Positions 16,503 to 29,395 of a DNA stretch of 64,000 nt are shown here, piece after piece; position 1 is the first letter of the stretch, and every line of letters starts with the position of its first letter. The DNA lies in NCBI GenBank assembly GCA_041912595.1, contig JAYRMR010000002.1, positions 83,442 through 147,441 of the forward strand, written 5' to 3'. The stretch is from Roseateles_B sp041912595. Lineage in GTDB: Bacteria; Pseudomonadota; Gammaproteobacteria; Burkholderiales; Burkholderiaceae_C. The position numbers and the translations under genes are program-made. A model generated the notes under the pieces. It was not told the DNA's origin. It did not search any database and worked only from the letters and a program-made list of their open reading frames with translations.

Positions 16503-16508
16503 CTACAC
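16503..16508 (+). promoter_or_regulatory. -10-like box before the MBOAT gene
   Basis: TACACT, the same hexamer as before the 9893 hydrolase gene, lies 51 nt before the MBOAT ATG. No -35 is visible. Confidence 0.3.
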
Positions 16509-16559
16509 TGCGCCTCGCGTCAGCCCCGGGGCCGGCGTCTGGCCTTCCATCTACGCGTC

Positions 16560-18044
16560 ATGCTTTTCACGACCGCAGCCTTCGTCTGTCTGTTCCTGCC
16601 GCTGACCCTGGCGCTGTTCTTCGGCCTGGGCCGCTGGCGGCCGTCGTGGGCCGCCTCGGCGCTGTTTGGTGCGTCCGTGGTGTTCTACGGCGTGTGGATG
16701 CCGATGTACGTGCTCCTGCTGCTGGGCTCCATCACCGGCAACTTCCTGCTGGGGCGGGCCATCGCCACGGCACGGGCCGAGGAGCGCCGGGCCACGGCCA
16801 AACGCTGGATGGTGCTGGGCGTGAGCGCCAATCTCGCGCTGCTGGCCTATTACAAGTACGCCAACTTCTTCATCGACAACCTGAACGCGCTGACCGGCCA
16901 GCACTGGCCGCTCGGCACCGTGCTGCTGCCCATCGGCATCTCCTTCTTCAGCTTCACGCAGATCGCCTTCCTGGCGGACAGCTACCAGAAGGGCGTGAAG
17001 GAGCTGCGCTTCAGCCACTACGGCCTCTTCGTCACCTACTTCCCGCACCTGATCGCGGGGCCGGTGCTGCACCACGCGCAGATGATGCCGCAGTTCCGCG
17101 ACCCGGCCACCTACCGCTGGCAGGGCGCCCACTTCAGCGCGGGCCTGCTGATCTTCGTGATCGGTCTGTTCAAGAAGATCGTGCTGGCCGACGGCATCAG
17201 CCCCTGGGCTGATGCCGTCTTCAACCCCGTCGATGCCGGGCAGCTGCCGACCCTGCAGGAGGCCTGGCTCGGCGCGCTCGCCTACACGCTGCAGATCTAC
17301 TTCGACTTCTCGGGCTACTCGGACATGGCCATCGGCCTGTCCCGCCTGTTCAACGTCAGCCTGCCCTTCAATTTCGACTCGCCCTACCAGGCCACGAGCA
17401 TCAGCGACTTCTGGCGGCGCTGGCACATCTCGCTCTCGAGCTTTCTGCGGGACTATCTCTACATCGCACTGGGGGGCAACCGCCACGGCAGCGTCCGCCG
17501 TTACCTCAACCTCGCCACGACCATGGTGCTGGGCGGACTGTGGCATGGCGCGAGCTGGTCCTTCGTGCTGTGGGGCGCGCTGCATGGCAGCTACCTGATG
17601 GTCAACCACGGCTTCCGCGCCCTGTGCGGACCGGCCCTGCAGCAGCGCCTCGCCGGCCTGTGGAGCTGGCGTGTGCTGGCCTGGGGGCTGACGATGCTGA
17701 GCGTGATCGCGGCCTGGGTCTTCTTCCGCGCCACGACGCTCGACGGGGCGCTGCGCCTGCTGCACGCGCTGCTGCCCACGGGTGAGGCCGCGGGCGTCGA
17801 CCGCCTGCTGTGGGCGGCCGGCCTGCCTGCCGCGCGCGGCTGGGCGCTGTGTGCCCTGCTGGGGCTGGTCGCCGTGGCGCTGCCCAACAGCAATGCCATC
17901 GGCCAGCAGCTCCTCGCGCAGATGCAGCAGCGTCCGGGCCTGCGGGCCTTCGCGACCGGTGCCGCCCTGCTGGCCGTGGCGCTGCTCGTGCTGCTGAACA
18001 CGGCGCGCGATGCCGTCAGCGCCTTCATCTACTTCAATTTCTGA
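16560..18044 (+). CDS. MBOAT family O-acyltransferase (AlgI-like)
   Basis: 494 residues, polytopic, with about ten or more membrane segments. It probably moves acyl (acetyl) groups across or at the inner membrane for O-acylation of an exopolysaccharide. Family hallmarks are visible: YYKYANFF, IGISFFSF, FPHLIAGPV, QIYFDFSGYSDMA, FWRRWHISLS with His289, and GGLWHGASW with the putative catalytic His329. It is followed after 2 nt by an SGNH-like gene, the usual AlgI/AlgJ-type pairing. No alginate or cellulose synthase genes are present, so the polymer is unknown. Confidence 0.9.
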   Translation: MLFTTAAFVCLFLPLTLALFFGLGRWRPSWAASALFGASVVFYGVWMPMYVLLLLGSITGNFLLGRAIATARAEERRATAKRWMVLGVSANLALLAYYKYANFFIDNLNALTGQHWPLGTVLLPIGISFFSFTQIAFLADSYQKGVKELRFSHYGLFVTYFPHLIAGPVLHHAQMMPQFRDPATYRWQGAHFSAGLLIFVIGLFKKIVLADGISPWADAVFNPVDAGQLPTLQEAWLGALAYTLQIYFDFSGYSDMAIGLSRLFNVSLPFNFDSPYQATSISDFWRRWHISLSSFLRDYLYIALGGNRHGSVRRYLNLATTMVLGGLWHGASWSFVLWGALHGSYLMVNHGFRALCGPALQQRLAGLWSWRVLAWGLTMLSVIAAWVFFRATTLDGALRLLHALLPTGEAAGVDRLLWAAGLPAARGWALCALLGLVAVALPNSNAIGQQLLAQMQQRPGLRAFATGAALLAVALLVLLNTARDAVSAFIYFNF

Positions 18045-18046
18045 CC

Positions 18047-19084
18047 ATGCGGCGCGCCCTCACCCACGTCCTGACCGGCATGCTTGCCCTGCTGGCGGCC
18101 CTGGAGCTCACGCTGCAGGCCTTGCCGGTGTCCGACGCCACGATGAAGGACTACCACCTCGACCCCCTGGTCCTGAGATACCCCGCCGGACATCGCTGGA
18201 CCACCTCCATCGGCTGGGACCTGCGCCAGCCCCAGCACCATCGGGCCAACAACGCCGGTTTCCTAGCGCTGCACGATTTCAAGCCCGACGCGCAGGCCGT
18301 CGCCCTGATCGGCGACAGCCTCGTCGAGGCCTCGGGCCTGCCCGCCGCCGACCGGCCCGACGCCCAGCTGGAGCGGGCGCTCGCCGGCCCGGCGGTCTAT
18401 GGCCTCGGCGCGCCGGGCAGCAGCCTGCTCGACCACGTCGAACGCGTCCGCCTGGCCCACGATCGCTATGGCATCCGCCGCTTCGTGATCCTGCTGGAGA
18501 ACGGCGACGTCGCGCAGAGCCTGTGCGGCTCGGGCAATGTGCAGGGCCCCTGCCTGGATCGGCAAGACCTGACCCCGCGCATCGAGCTGCAGCCGCCGGC
18601 CGGCCCCATCAAGCGCGTGCTGCGGCACAGCGCCCTGCTGAACTACCTGCTCGGTCAGCTGAAGCTCTCGGGGCCGCGCCTGTGGCAGCAGGCCGTGAAG
18701 CAGGCCCGGCCCGACATGAGTCCGCCGGCGGCCCATGCGACGCCGAAGGCCGATCCGCCGTGGTCGGCACAGGAGCAGGCCGTCACCGAGGCCTTCCTGC
18801 AGCGGCTGCGGCCCTACCTCGCCGACAGCCGCGTGCTGGTGGCGATCGAGTCCCGCCACGACGCCCTGCCCGCCGGCGGCCGGGCCCACCTCGCCCGGCT
18901 GGACGGCTTGCGCGTCCAGCTGCAGGACGCCGGCATCGAGGTGCTGGACCTCGCGCCGGCCTTCGAGGACGCCTGGCATCGCACCGGGCTGCCGATGGAG
19001 ATCGGCCCCTACGACCATCACTTCAACGCCCTGGGCGTCCGGACGCTGGCCGACGCCATCGCCGCGACACTCCGCACGCCCTGA
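18047..19084 (+). CDS. SGNH hydrolase-like protein, partner of the MBOAT
   Basis: 345 residues with an N-terminal signal or anchor (about 5-22) and a periplasmic domain. Block I is LIGDSLVEASGLP near residue 90 (putative nucleophile Ser), and DHHFNALGV near the end supplies the Asp/His pair of block V, as in AlgX/AlgJ-type acyltransferases. It probably takes the acyl group from the MBOAT and transfers it to a periplasmic polysaccharide. Its ATG lies 2 nt after the MBOAT stop, so the two are almost certainly co-translated. Confidence 0.78.
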   Translation: MRRALTHVLTGMLALLAALELTLQALPVSDATMKDYHLDPLVLRYPAGHRWTTSIGWDLRQPQHHRANNAGFLALHDFKPDAQAVALIGDSLVEASGLPAADRPDAQLERALAGPAVYGLGAPGSSLLDHVERVRLAHDRYGIRRFVILLENGDVAQSLCGSGNVQGPCLDRQDLTPRIELQPPAGPIKRVLRHSALLNYLLGQLKLSGPRLWQQAVKQARPDMSPPAAHATPKADPPWSAQEQAVTEAFLQRLRPYLADSRVLVAIESRHDALPAGGRAHLARLDGLRVQLQDAGIEVLDLAPAFEDAWHRTGLPMEIGPYDHHFNALGVRTLADAIAATLRTP

Positions 19085-19163
19085 GCGCCTCGCCGCTTGG
19101 CGGGATGGGCGCCCCGGCCGGGGCTCTGGGACAATACGCCCTTTGCACGCCCGAAGCTCCGCC

Positions 19164-20423
19164 ATGTCCCGCCCTGAAACGCTGTACCTCTTCGTCTCCT
19201 GCCCCGGTGGGGTCGAGCCCCTGCTGGAGGAAGAGCTGCACCGCATCCTGCCGCGCGGCCGCATCCACGCCATGCGCGGCGGCTGCTCGGTGCAGGGCAC
19301 GGCCGAGGACGTCATGCAGATCAACCTCGAGAGCCGGCTCGCGCAGCGGGTGCTCATCGAGCTGACCGAGGGCGGCTACCGCCACGAGGACGATCTCTAC
19401 GTGCTGGCCCGCCGCGTGGACTGGGACCGCTGGATCGGCCCCCAGCACACCATCCGCGTGGACACCACGGCCCAGCGCTCGCCCCTGCGCAGCCTGAACT
19501 TCGCCACGCTGCGCATCAAGGACGCCATCTGCGACACCCTGCGCGACGCCACCGGCGAGCGCCCGAGCGTGGACACGCGCGCGCCGGACCTGCCCGTCGT
19601 GCTGCACCTGGGTGAGGACCGCGCCGCGCTGTACGTGGACACCTCGGGCGAGCCGCTCTTCAAGCGCGGCTGGCGCGTGGACAAGGGCGACGCCCCGCTG
19701 AAGGAGACGCTGGCCGCCGCCATGCTGGCCGCGGCCGGCTGGCGCGGCACGCCCGAGACGGGCGGCGCGCTGCACGACCCCTGCTGCGGCTCGGGCACCA
19801 TTCCCATCGAGGCCGCCCAGATCGCCTGCGGCATCGCCCCCGGCATCCAGCGCCGATTCGCCTTCGAGCGTCAGCTGCCCTTCCAGCCGCTGCGCGCGCG
19901 CTGGGCCGAGATGAAGCAGGCCGCCCAGGCCCGCGTGAAGGCGCCCGAGGTGCCCATCTTCGCCAGCGACGTCACCTTCCGCATGGTGGATTTCGCGCGC
20001 CGCAACGCCGAGCGCGCCGGCGTGGCGCAGTACATCCAGTTCAACGGCGGCGACGCCCTGGAGCGCGCCGCGCCCAAGCTGCCCGAGGGCATGCCCGGCA
20101 CCATCATGATGAACCCGCCCTATGGCGAGCGGATCGAGGTGCGGGGCAAGGCCGCCGCCGTGCGCGAGGCCAGCGGCTCCGAGCAGCGGGACGCCGAAGA
20201 TGACTTCTTCCCCCGCCTCGCCGCCCACTGGAAGCGCAGCTACACCGAGAACCCCGCCGGCTGGACCGCCTGGCTGCTGTGCCCGGACATGAAGCTGCCC
20301 ACCAAGATGCGGCTCAAGGAGAACCGCCGCGTGCCCATGTGGAACGGCCCCATCGAGTGCCGGCTGTTCCGCTTCGACCTGATCAAGGGGTCGGCACGGG
20401 ACAAGCCGCGCGCTGCCGACTGA
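19164..20423 (+). CDS. rlmL: 23S rRNA guanine-N2 methyltransferase, RlmL-type
   Basis: 419 residues. An N-terminal ferredoxin-like plus THUMP region (about 1-160) for RNA binding precedes a class I methyltransferase domain with DPCCGSGT (SAM site, about residue 210) and the catalytic NPPYGERIE (about 315). Matches the RlmL half of E. coli RlmKL, which makes m2G2445 in 23S rRNA; the RlmK half is absent, as is common outside Gammaproteobacteria. A GACAAT box lies 28 nt upstream. The 3' end overlaps the convergent MFS gene by 41 nt. Confidence 0.88.
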   Translation: MSRPETLYLFVSCPGGVEPLLEEELHRILPRGRIHAMRGGCSVQGTAEDVMQINLESRLAQRVLIELTEGGYRHEDDLYVLARRVDWDRWIGPQHTIRVDTTAQRSPLRSLNFATLRIKDAICDTLRDATGERPSVDTRAPDLPVVLHLGEDRAALYVDTSGEPLFKRGWRVDKGDAPLKETLAAAMLAAAGWRGTPETGGALHDPCCGSGTIPIEAAQIACGIAPGIQRRFAFERQLPFQPLRARWAEMKQAAQARVKAPEVPIFASDVTFRMVDFARRNAERAGVAQYIQFNGGDALERAAPKLPEGMPGTIMMNPPYGERIEVRGKAAAVREASGSEQRDAEDDFFPRLAAHWKRSYTENPAGWTAWLLCPDMKLPTKMRLKENRRVPMWNGPIECRLFRFDLIKGSARDKPRAAD

Positions 20424-21576
20424 GCCGGCGCGCCCCGACCGCCAGCGCCACGCCGGCAATGGCGAGCGGGACCAGCGAGCCGAGGTTCATCCACTGCCAG
20501 CCGCCCGTCGTGACCAGCGCGCCGGAGCTGAAGGCGGTGAGGGTCATGGTGCCGTAGATCGCCATGTCCATCGCGGCCTGCGCCCGGGTCTTCTCCTCGG
20601 GGCGGTAGGTCTCGGTGAAGAGCGTCGTGCCGCCGACGAAGAGGAAGTTCCAGCCCACGCCCAGGGTCAGGAGCGCGCCCAGGAAGTGCGTCAGGTCCTG
20701 CCCGGCCAGCGCGAAGGCCACGCAGGCCAGGTTCAGCAGCAGGCCGACGCCCATGACCGGCAGCGCGCCGAAGCGTTTGATCAGCGAGCCCGTGAAGAAG
20801 CTCGGCACGAACATGCCCAGCACGTGCCACTGCAGCACGAGCGTGGCGTTGTCGAAGGGCAGGCTGCACTGCTTCATGGCAATCGGCGTGGCGGCCATCA
20901 GCAGGTTCATCACGCCATAACCCAGCGCGCAGGCAGCCATCGCCACCAGGAACAGCGGCTCCTCGCGGGCGATCTGCCGCCAGTGGCGACCGGTGGCGGC
21001 CCCCGGCTGCGATTCGGCCAGCGGCGGGAAGGCGATCAGCGACACCACGCTGAGGCTCAGCACCCCCACGCCGATCAGCACCAGGTAGGCGCCGGCGAAG
21101 GGCTGCACCAGCAGATCGCGGCTGTAGCGGGCCAGTGCCGGGCCGACCACGGCGCCGAGCAGGCCGCCGGCGAGCACCCAGGAGATGGCCGTCTGGCGCT
21201 TTTCGGCGGGCACGAGCTCGGTCGCGGCGAAGCGGAAGAGGCCGGCGCTGGCGTTGTAGTAGCCGGCGATCACGGTGGCCAGCACCACGCCCCAGAAGCT
21301 GCGCTCGTTCACCGCCCAGGCGGCCAGTGCGCAGCTGGCGATGGCCACGAGCGCCCCCAGCTGGAAGCCGCGCCGCCGGCCCCACTGGCGCTGGTGCCGC
21401 GCCACCAGCGGCGCGAAGAGCGCACCGCCCGCCACATAGCCGCACACCGGCAGCGTCGCCATCCAGGGCTGCGGCGCCAGCGCCAGGCCGACGAGGCCGT
21501 TGACGGCGATGAAGGTGATGTTGTTGGTGAGCAGCAGGCCCTGGCAAAGGGTCAGCAGCAGCAGGGGCAGGTTCAT
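20383..21576 (-). CDS. MFS transporter, SetA-like sugar-efflux type
   Basis: 397 residues with about 12 membrane segments. The loop 2-3 region FAPLVARHQRQWGRRRGFQLG matches the MFS signature position. The overall pattern resembles SetA/SetB sugar efflux carriers, but the substrate is not readable. Start chosen at ATG 21576, where the first membrane helix begins; an upstream reading to 21711 lacks membrane character. Last gene of a likely minus-strand run (fadD, unknown, rsmE, small gene, MFS). Its C-terminal 41 nt lie over the end of rlmL on the other strand. Confidence 0.8.
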   Translation of the reverse strand: MNLPLLLLTLCQGLLLTNNITFIAVNGLVGLALAPQPWMATLPVCGYVAGGALFAPLVARHQRQWGRRRGFQLGALVAIASCALAAWAVNERSFWGVVLATVIAGYYNASAGLFRFAATELVPAEKRQTAISWVLAGGLLGAVVGPALARYSRDLLVQPFAGAYLVLIGVGVLSLSVVSLIAFPPLAESQPGAATGRHWRQIAREEPLFLVAMAACALGYGVMNLLMAATPIAMKQCSLPFDNATLVLQWHVLGMFVPSFFTGSLIKRFGALPVMGVGLLLNLACVAFALAGQDLTHFLGALLTLGVGWNFLFVGGTTLFTETYRPEEKTRAQAAMDMAIYGTMTLTAFSSGALVTTGGWQWMNLGSLVPLAIAGVALAVGARRLSRQRAACPVPTP

Positions 21577-21652
21577 GCGGTCTTTCGTGGGTGGGTCGGC
21601 AAGGCTAGCAGCCACCGGGCCCGGCGACCCGTCGTCATGGCGATGGCCGGAC

Positions 21653-21943
21653 TTAATCGCCGACGAAGTACAGCGTGTGCCCCTCGAGCGCTGCGCGCAG
21701 CAGGAGGGCATAGAGCGCCAGCAGGGCCGGCGACTCCTGGTTCAGCGGCGCGGCGAGCCGGGGATCCAGGACGCGCGCCAGCGTTGCGGCGTGCGCGGGC
21801 TGGATGTGGAAGTCGCGGTAGAAGTCGAAGGCGACGCCGCCCTGCCGGAGCGCCTCGACGAGGGCCCAGCGGCCCGCGAAGTCCCGCTCCTGCAGCTGCA
21901 GGCAGGGCGCGCCGTGACGGCTGCCGAGGTGGACGTCCAGCAT
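21653..21943 (-). CDS. Small protein of unknown function downstream of rsmE
   Basis: 96 residues, no signal or membrane segment, amphipathic helices in the second half (ALLALYALLLRAALEGHTLYF). I do not recognise it. It starts 16 nt after the rsmE stop on the same strand without a clear ribosome site, so translation may depend on rsmE read-through or reinitiation. Codon use resembles its neighbours. It could be a conserved accessory gene or a chance ORF; composition favours a real gene. Confidence 0.5.
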   Translation of the reverse strand: MLDVHLGSRHGAPCLQLQERDFAGRWALVEALRQGGVAFDFYRDFHIQPAHAATLARVLDPRLAAPLNQESPALLALYALLLRAALEGHTLYFVGD

Positions 21944-21959
21944 GGCGCGCGGCCCGGGC

Positions 21960-22688
21960 TCAGCCCTGCTGCAGCGCCACCCAGCCCAGCACGGCCAGCG
22001 GGGCGGTGTCGGCGCGCAGGATGCGGGGGCCCAGCTGCAGGGCCTCGAAGCCGCGCTCGCGGGCGGCCTGCTCCTCGGCGGGGCTCAGGCCGCCTTCCGG
22101 ACCGCTCAGGACCAGCGTGGGCTGCGGCTCGCCCGCGGCGCGCTCGGCCAGCGGGCGGGCGGCGGTGGGGCTCAGCAGCCAGCGCCGCGACGGGGCGGCG
22201 GCGTCCAGGCCCGACAGCCAGGCGGCGAGGGTCTGCACCGGGTGGATCTGCGTGACGCAGGCGCGGCCGCACTGCTCGGCCGCCGCGATGGCGACGCCCT
22301 GCCAGTGCGCCTGCTTCTTCTGGGCGCGATCGCCCTGCAGGCGCAGGACCGAGCGCTCGCTCATCAGCGGCTGGATGGCGACGGCGCCGAGCTCGGTGGC
22401 CTTCTCGACGATGCCGTCCATGCGGTCATTGGCCGGCATCACCACGCACAGCGTCAGGGCCGTGGCCAGCTCGCGGTTCACGAGCTGGCGGGCCAGCAGC
22501 TGCACGCGCACCTCGCTGCGCCCCATGGCCGTGACCTCGGCCTGCCATTCGTCCCCCGAGCCATCGAACAGCGTCAACGGGCTGCCCGGCTGCAGACGCA
22601 GGACCTGGACATGGCGCGCCGCGGACGCGGGCAGGCTGAGCTCGGCCGGGCCGGCGAGCGGGGTGTCGACGAAAAAGCGTGGAGGCAT
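21960..22688 (-). CDS. rsmE: 16S rRNA (uracil-1498-N3)-methyltransferase
   Basis: 242 residues, usual RsmE length. An N-terminal PUA-like part begins MPPRFFVDTPL and contains LFDGSGDEWQAEV. The SPOUT knot follows, with VVMPANDRMDGIVEKATELG, QPLMSERSVL, LVLSGPEGGLSPAE and LGPRILRADTAPLAVLG, the standard RsmE SAM-knot motifs. Methylates U1498 of 16S rRNA in the ribosome. Start placed at ATG 22688; the longer reading is not conserved-looking. Confidence 0.93.
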   Translation of the reverse strand: MPPRFFVDTPLAGPAELSLPASAARHVQVLRLQPGSPLTLFDGSGDEWQAEVTAMGRSEVRVQLLARQLVNRELATALTLCVVMPANDRMDGIVEKATELGAVAIQPLMSERSVLRLQGDRAQKKQAHWQGVAIAAAEQCGRACVTQIHPVQTLAAWLSGLDAAAPSRRWLLSPTAARPLAERAAGEPQPTLVLSGPEGGLSPAEEQAARERGFEALQLGPRILRADTAPLAVLGWVALQQG

Positions 22689-22740
22689 GGGCGGGATCAG
22701 GTGAGGTTCGCCGGAACCCGCCAGTGTGCCAGGGAAGCGT

Positions 22741-23304
22741 TCAGTGCATGCCCATCGCGCGGCGGACCTGCTCGGCGAGGTCATCGCCCTGGGCCTCGCG
22801 GACCATCTCGACGAAGCGGCGGGCGTAGTCCTGCAGCTCGGGCAGGCCACTGCAGCGCTCGACCTCCAGCACCACCTTGTAGCCCTTCATCAGGCCGAGG
22901 TACTGCTTGGCGTGGCGGGTGAGGTAGGCGTAGAGCTGCTCGTAGTCCAGCTGCGGCACGTCGCCCGCCGGGGTGGCGGCGGCGGCGGCCGGGGCGCTGG
23001 CCGGGGCGGGTGCTGGCGCCGGAGCCGCCGGCGCGGCCCCGAAGGCGGGAGCGAAGGTGCTGCCGGCCTCGGCACCCGCCGGGTGCGCCGCGGGGGCGTG
23101 ACCCACCGCCTGGATCATGCCCAGCTGCAGCAGCTGCTGGACGTCCGCCTCGGTGCTGCCCTGCACGAGGCCCAGCCACTGCCGGGCGGACTTGCTGGCG
23201 TCGATCACCAGCAGCAGGTTGCGGGTGGCACGGGCATTGACGAGCTGGCGCACCTTCATTTCGGCACGGCCAGCGTCGGTTTTCTGATAGCTCTGGTCCA
23301 ACAC
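22741..23304 (-). CDS. Two-part protein with Ala/Pro linker, unknown function
   Basis: 187 residues. A 65-residue N-terminal helical part (AGRAEMKVRQLVNARATRNLLLVID) is joined by about 45 Ala/Pro-rich residues to a C-terminal helical part with YLTRHAKQYLGLMKGYK. No catalytic motif is recognised. A GTG start is preferred: GAGGAG lies 9 nt upstream. The gene is 61 nt after fadD and 52 nt before rsmE on the same strand. A flexible linker between two small domains suggests an adaptor, but that is inference. Confidence 0.6.
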   Translation of the reverse strand: MLDQSYQKTDAGRAEMKVRQLVNARATRNLLLVIDASKSARQWLGLVQGSTEADVQQLLQLGMIQAVGHAPAAHPAGAEAGSTFAPAFGAAPAAPAPAPAPASAPAAAAATPAGDVPQLDYEQLYAYLTRHAKQYLGLMKGYKVVLEVERCSGLPELQDYARRFVEMVREAQGDDLAEQVRRAMGMH

Positions 23305-23365
23305 GGCAAAAGTCTCCTCGGCGCGAGCTTACGCGCTGCGCCAAGGGCCGGCCGTCGGGAAAGTG

Positions 23366-25039
23366 CTACTTTTTGTCGCGCAATTCCCGACGAAGGATCT
23401 TGCCGACCGGCGTCTTGGGCAGCTCGGTCCGGAACTCCACGATCTTCGGGCGCTTGTAGCCCGTCAGGTTGGCCTCGCAGAAGGTCCGCACGTCGGCTTC
23501 GCTGACGCTCGGGTCCTTGCGCACGATCACCACCTTGACCGCCTCGCCCGCCTTCTCGTCCGGGATGCCGACGGCCGCGCACTCGAGCACGCCGGGCATC
23601 TGGGTGATGACGTCCTCGACCTCGTTCGGGTACACGTTGAAGCCGCTGACCAGGATCATGTCCTTCTTGCGGTCGACGATCTTGAAATAACCACGCTCGT
23701 CCATCTGCCCGACGTCGCCGGTGCGGAAGAAGCCGTCCGGCGTCATGACCTTGGCCGTCTCGTCCGGGCGCTGCCAGTAGCCGGCCATGACCTGCGGGCC
23801 CTTGATGGCGATCTCGCCGGTGCCGCCGAAGGGCACGTCCTGGCCGTCATCGTCCAGCAGCTTCATCTCGGTGCCGGGCACGGGCAGGCCGATGGTGCCG
23901 GTGTAGGACTTGGAATCCGTCGGGTTGCAGCTCGCCACGGGCGAGGTCTCCGAGAGGCCGTAGCCCTCGCAGATCGGGCAGCCGGTCTTCTCGAGCCACA
24001 GCTTGGCCGTCGCCTGCTGCACGGCCATGCCGCCGCCCACGGAGATCACCAGGTGGCTCCAGTCCACCGTGTTGAATTCCTTGTGGTTGGCCATGGCCAT
24101 GAAGAGCGTGTTCACCGCCGGCAGGCTGTGGAAGCGGTGCTTGGACAGCTCCTTGAACACCGCCGGGAGGTCGCGCGGGTTCGGGATCAGCACATTGCAG
24201 CCGCCCATGTGCATGGACAGCATCATGTTCGTGGTGAAACCGAAGATGTGATACAGCGGCAGCGCGCAGATGGACACCACCTGCTCGCCCTGCGGCACCT
24301 TCTTCAGGGCCGGCTGGTACCAGGCCTCGGCCTGCATCACATTGGCCACGAGGTTGCGGTGCAGCAGCACGGCGCCCTTGCTGACGCCCGTCGTGCCGCC
24401 CGTGTACTGCAGCACGGCGATGTCGGAGGACGCCACCTTGGGCGCCTTGTAGGCCTGGCCGCGGCCGCGGCTCAGGGCGTCGTTGAAGCGCACGGCCTGG
24501 GGCAGCTCGAAGGCCGGCACCAGCTTCTTCACCTGGCGCACCACGTAGTTGACGATCAGCCCCTTGGGGAAGCCGAGCATGTCACCCATGGCGCAGAGCA
24601 CGACGTGCTTGGTGGGCACGTTGTTGATCACCTGCTGCAGCGTGGCGGCGAAGTTCTCGATGATGATGATGGCGCGGGCGCCGGCATCCTTGAGCTGGTG
24701 CTCCAGCTCGCGCGGGGTGTACAGCGGGTTGACGTTCACCACCACATAGCCCGCGCGCAGCACGGCGGCCACGGCCACGGGGTACTGCGGGATGTTGGGC
24801 ATCATGATGGCGACACGATCGCCCTTCTCGAGGCCCAGGCCCTGCAGATAGGCCGCCATCGCGCGGGAGGCGTCGTCGATCTGGGCGAAGCTGAGGGTGC
24901 GGCCCATCAGCGTGTAGGCTGGCCGGTCCGGGTACTTCTTGAACGCCGCGTCCATCAGCTCGACCAGCGAGGCGTACTGCTCCGCGTGGATGTCAGCGGG
25001 GACGCCCGCCGGATAGCTTTTCAGCCAGGGTTTCTCCAT
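23366..25039 (-). CDS. fadD: Long-chain fatty-acid-CoA ligase
   Basis: 557 residues, close to E. coli FadD. Adenylates fatty acids and transfers them to CoA at the inner membrane, the entry step of beta-oxidation. Shows the AMP-binding loop YTGGTTGVSKGA (about 210-222), the EGYGLSETSP motif, GYFKIVDRKKD with the FACS signature (DMILVSGFNVYP), and the C-terminal catalytic Lys in LPKTPVGKILRR. It heads a minus-strand run with the 22741 gene and rsmE. Confidence 0.93.
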   Translation of the reverse strand: MEKPWLKSYPAGVPADIHAEQYASLVELMDAAFKKYPDRPAYTLMGRTLSFAQIDDASRAMAAYLQGLGLEKGDRVAIMMPNIPQYPVAVAAVLRAGYVVVNVNPLYTPRELEHQLKDAGARAIIIIENFAATLQQVINNVPTKHVVLCAMGDMLGFPKGLIVNYVVRQVKKLVPAFELPQAVRFNDALSRGRGQAYKAPKVASSDIAVLQYTGGTTGVSKGAVLLHRNLVANVMQAEAWYQPALKKVPQGEQVVSICALPLYHIFGFTTNMMLSMHMGGCNVLIPNPRDLPAVFKELSKHRFHSLPAVNTLFMAMANHKEFNTVDWSHLVISVGGGMAVQQATAKLWLEKTGCPICEGYGLSETSPVASCNPTDSKSYTGTIGLPVPGTEMKLLDDDGQDVPFGGTGEIAIKGPQVMAGYWQRPDETAKVMTPDGFFRTGDVGQMDERGYFKIVDRKKDMILVSGFNVYPNEVEDVITQMPGVLECAAVGIPDEKAGEAVKVVIVRKDPSVSEADVRTFCEANLTGYKRPKIVEFRTELPKTPVGKILRRELRDKK

Positions 25040-25382
25040 TGTTGTCTCCAAATCTTCGGGCCGATTCTCCCCGAGGCGCGCGGGTGCGCGATCAGGGGAT
25101 TCGATAGCGAAACTAGAGAGAAACCCCAAATCGCCCCGAAGGGGGGTGTCAGCGATCGCAGTATCAGCTGCAAAAAATGTCACAAGGCCATCAAGACAAG
25201 GGCGGAGCGGCACGCTACCCTGGCGGCTCGGAGGGTCCGGAGCCGAGCAGCGACTGCCCTTGCAGCAGTCGCGCCGGAGCTCACGGGGAGTGGCAGCGAC
25301 CCATCCGAGCAACTTGGTTCCGCGGTGGCGGGACGGCACCGCAAGGCGCCGGCCCGGGCACCGGCTGATGCAGGACTGAGCG
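25040..25382. other. 343-nt divergent region between fadD and a hybrid kinase
   Basis: It holds a perfect hairpin GCGACTGC/GCAGTCGC (25250-25257 and 25265-25272) with a 7-nt loop and no T run. A second short hairpin, CCCC-GAA-GGGG, lies at 25134-25144, on the fadD side. Part of the sequence is AT-richer than the surroundings (around 25165-25195), as expected for promoters, but I cannot place a firm -10/-35 pair. I see no ORF worth calling. Confidence 0.4.
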
Positions 25383-29393
<4,011 letters not shown>

Positions 29394-29395
29394 AC

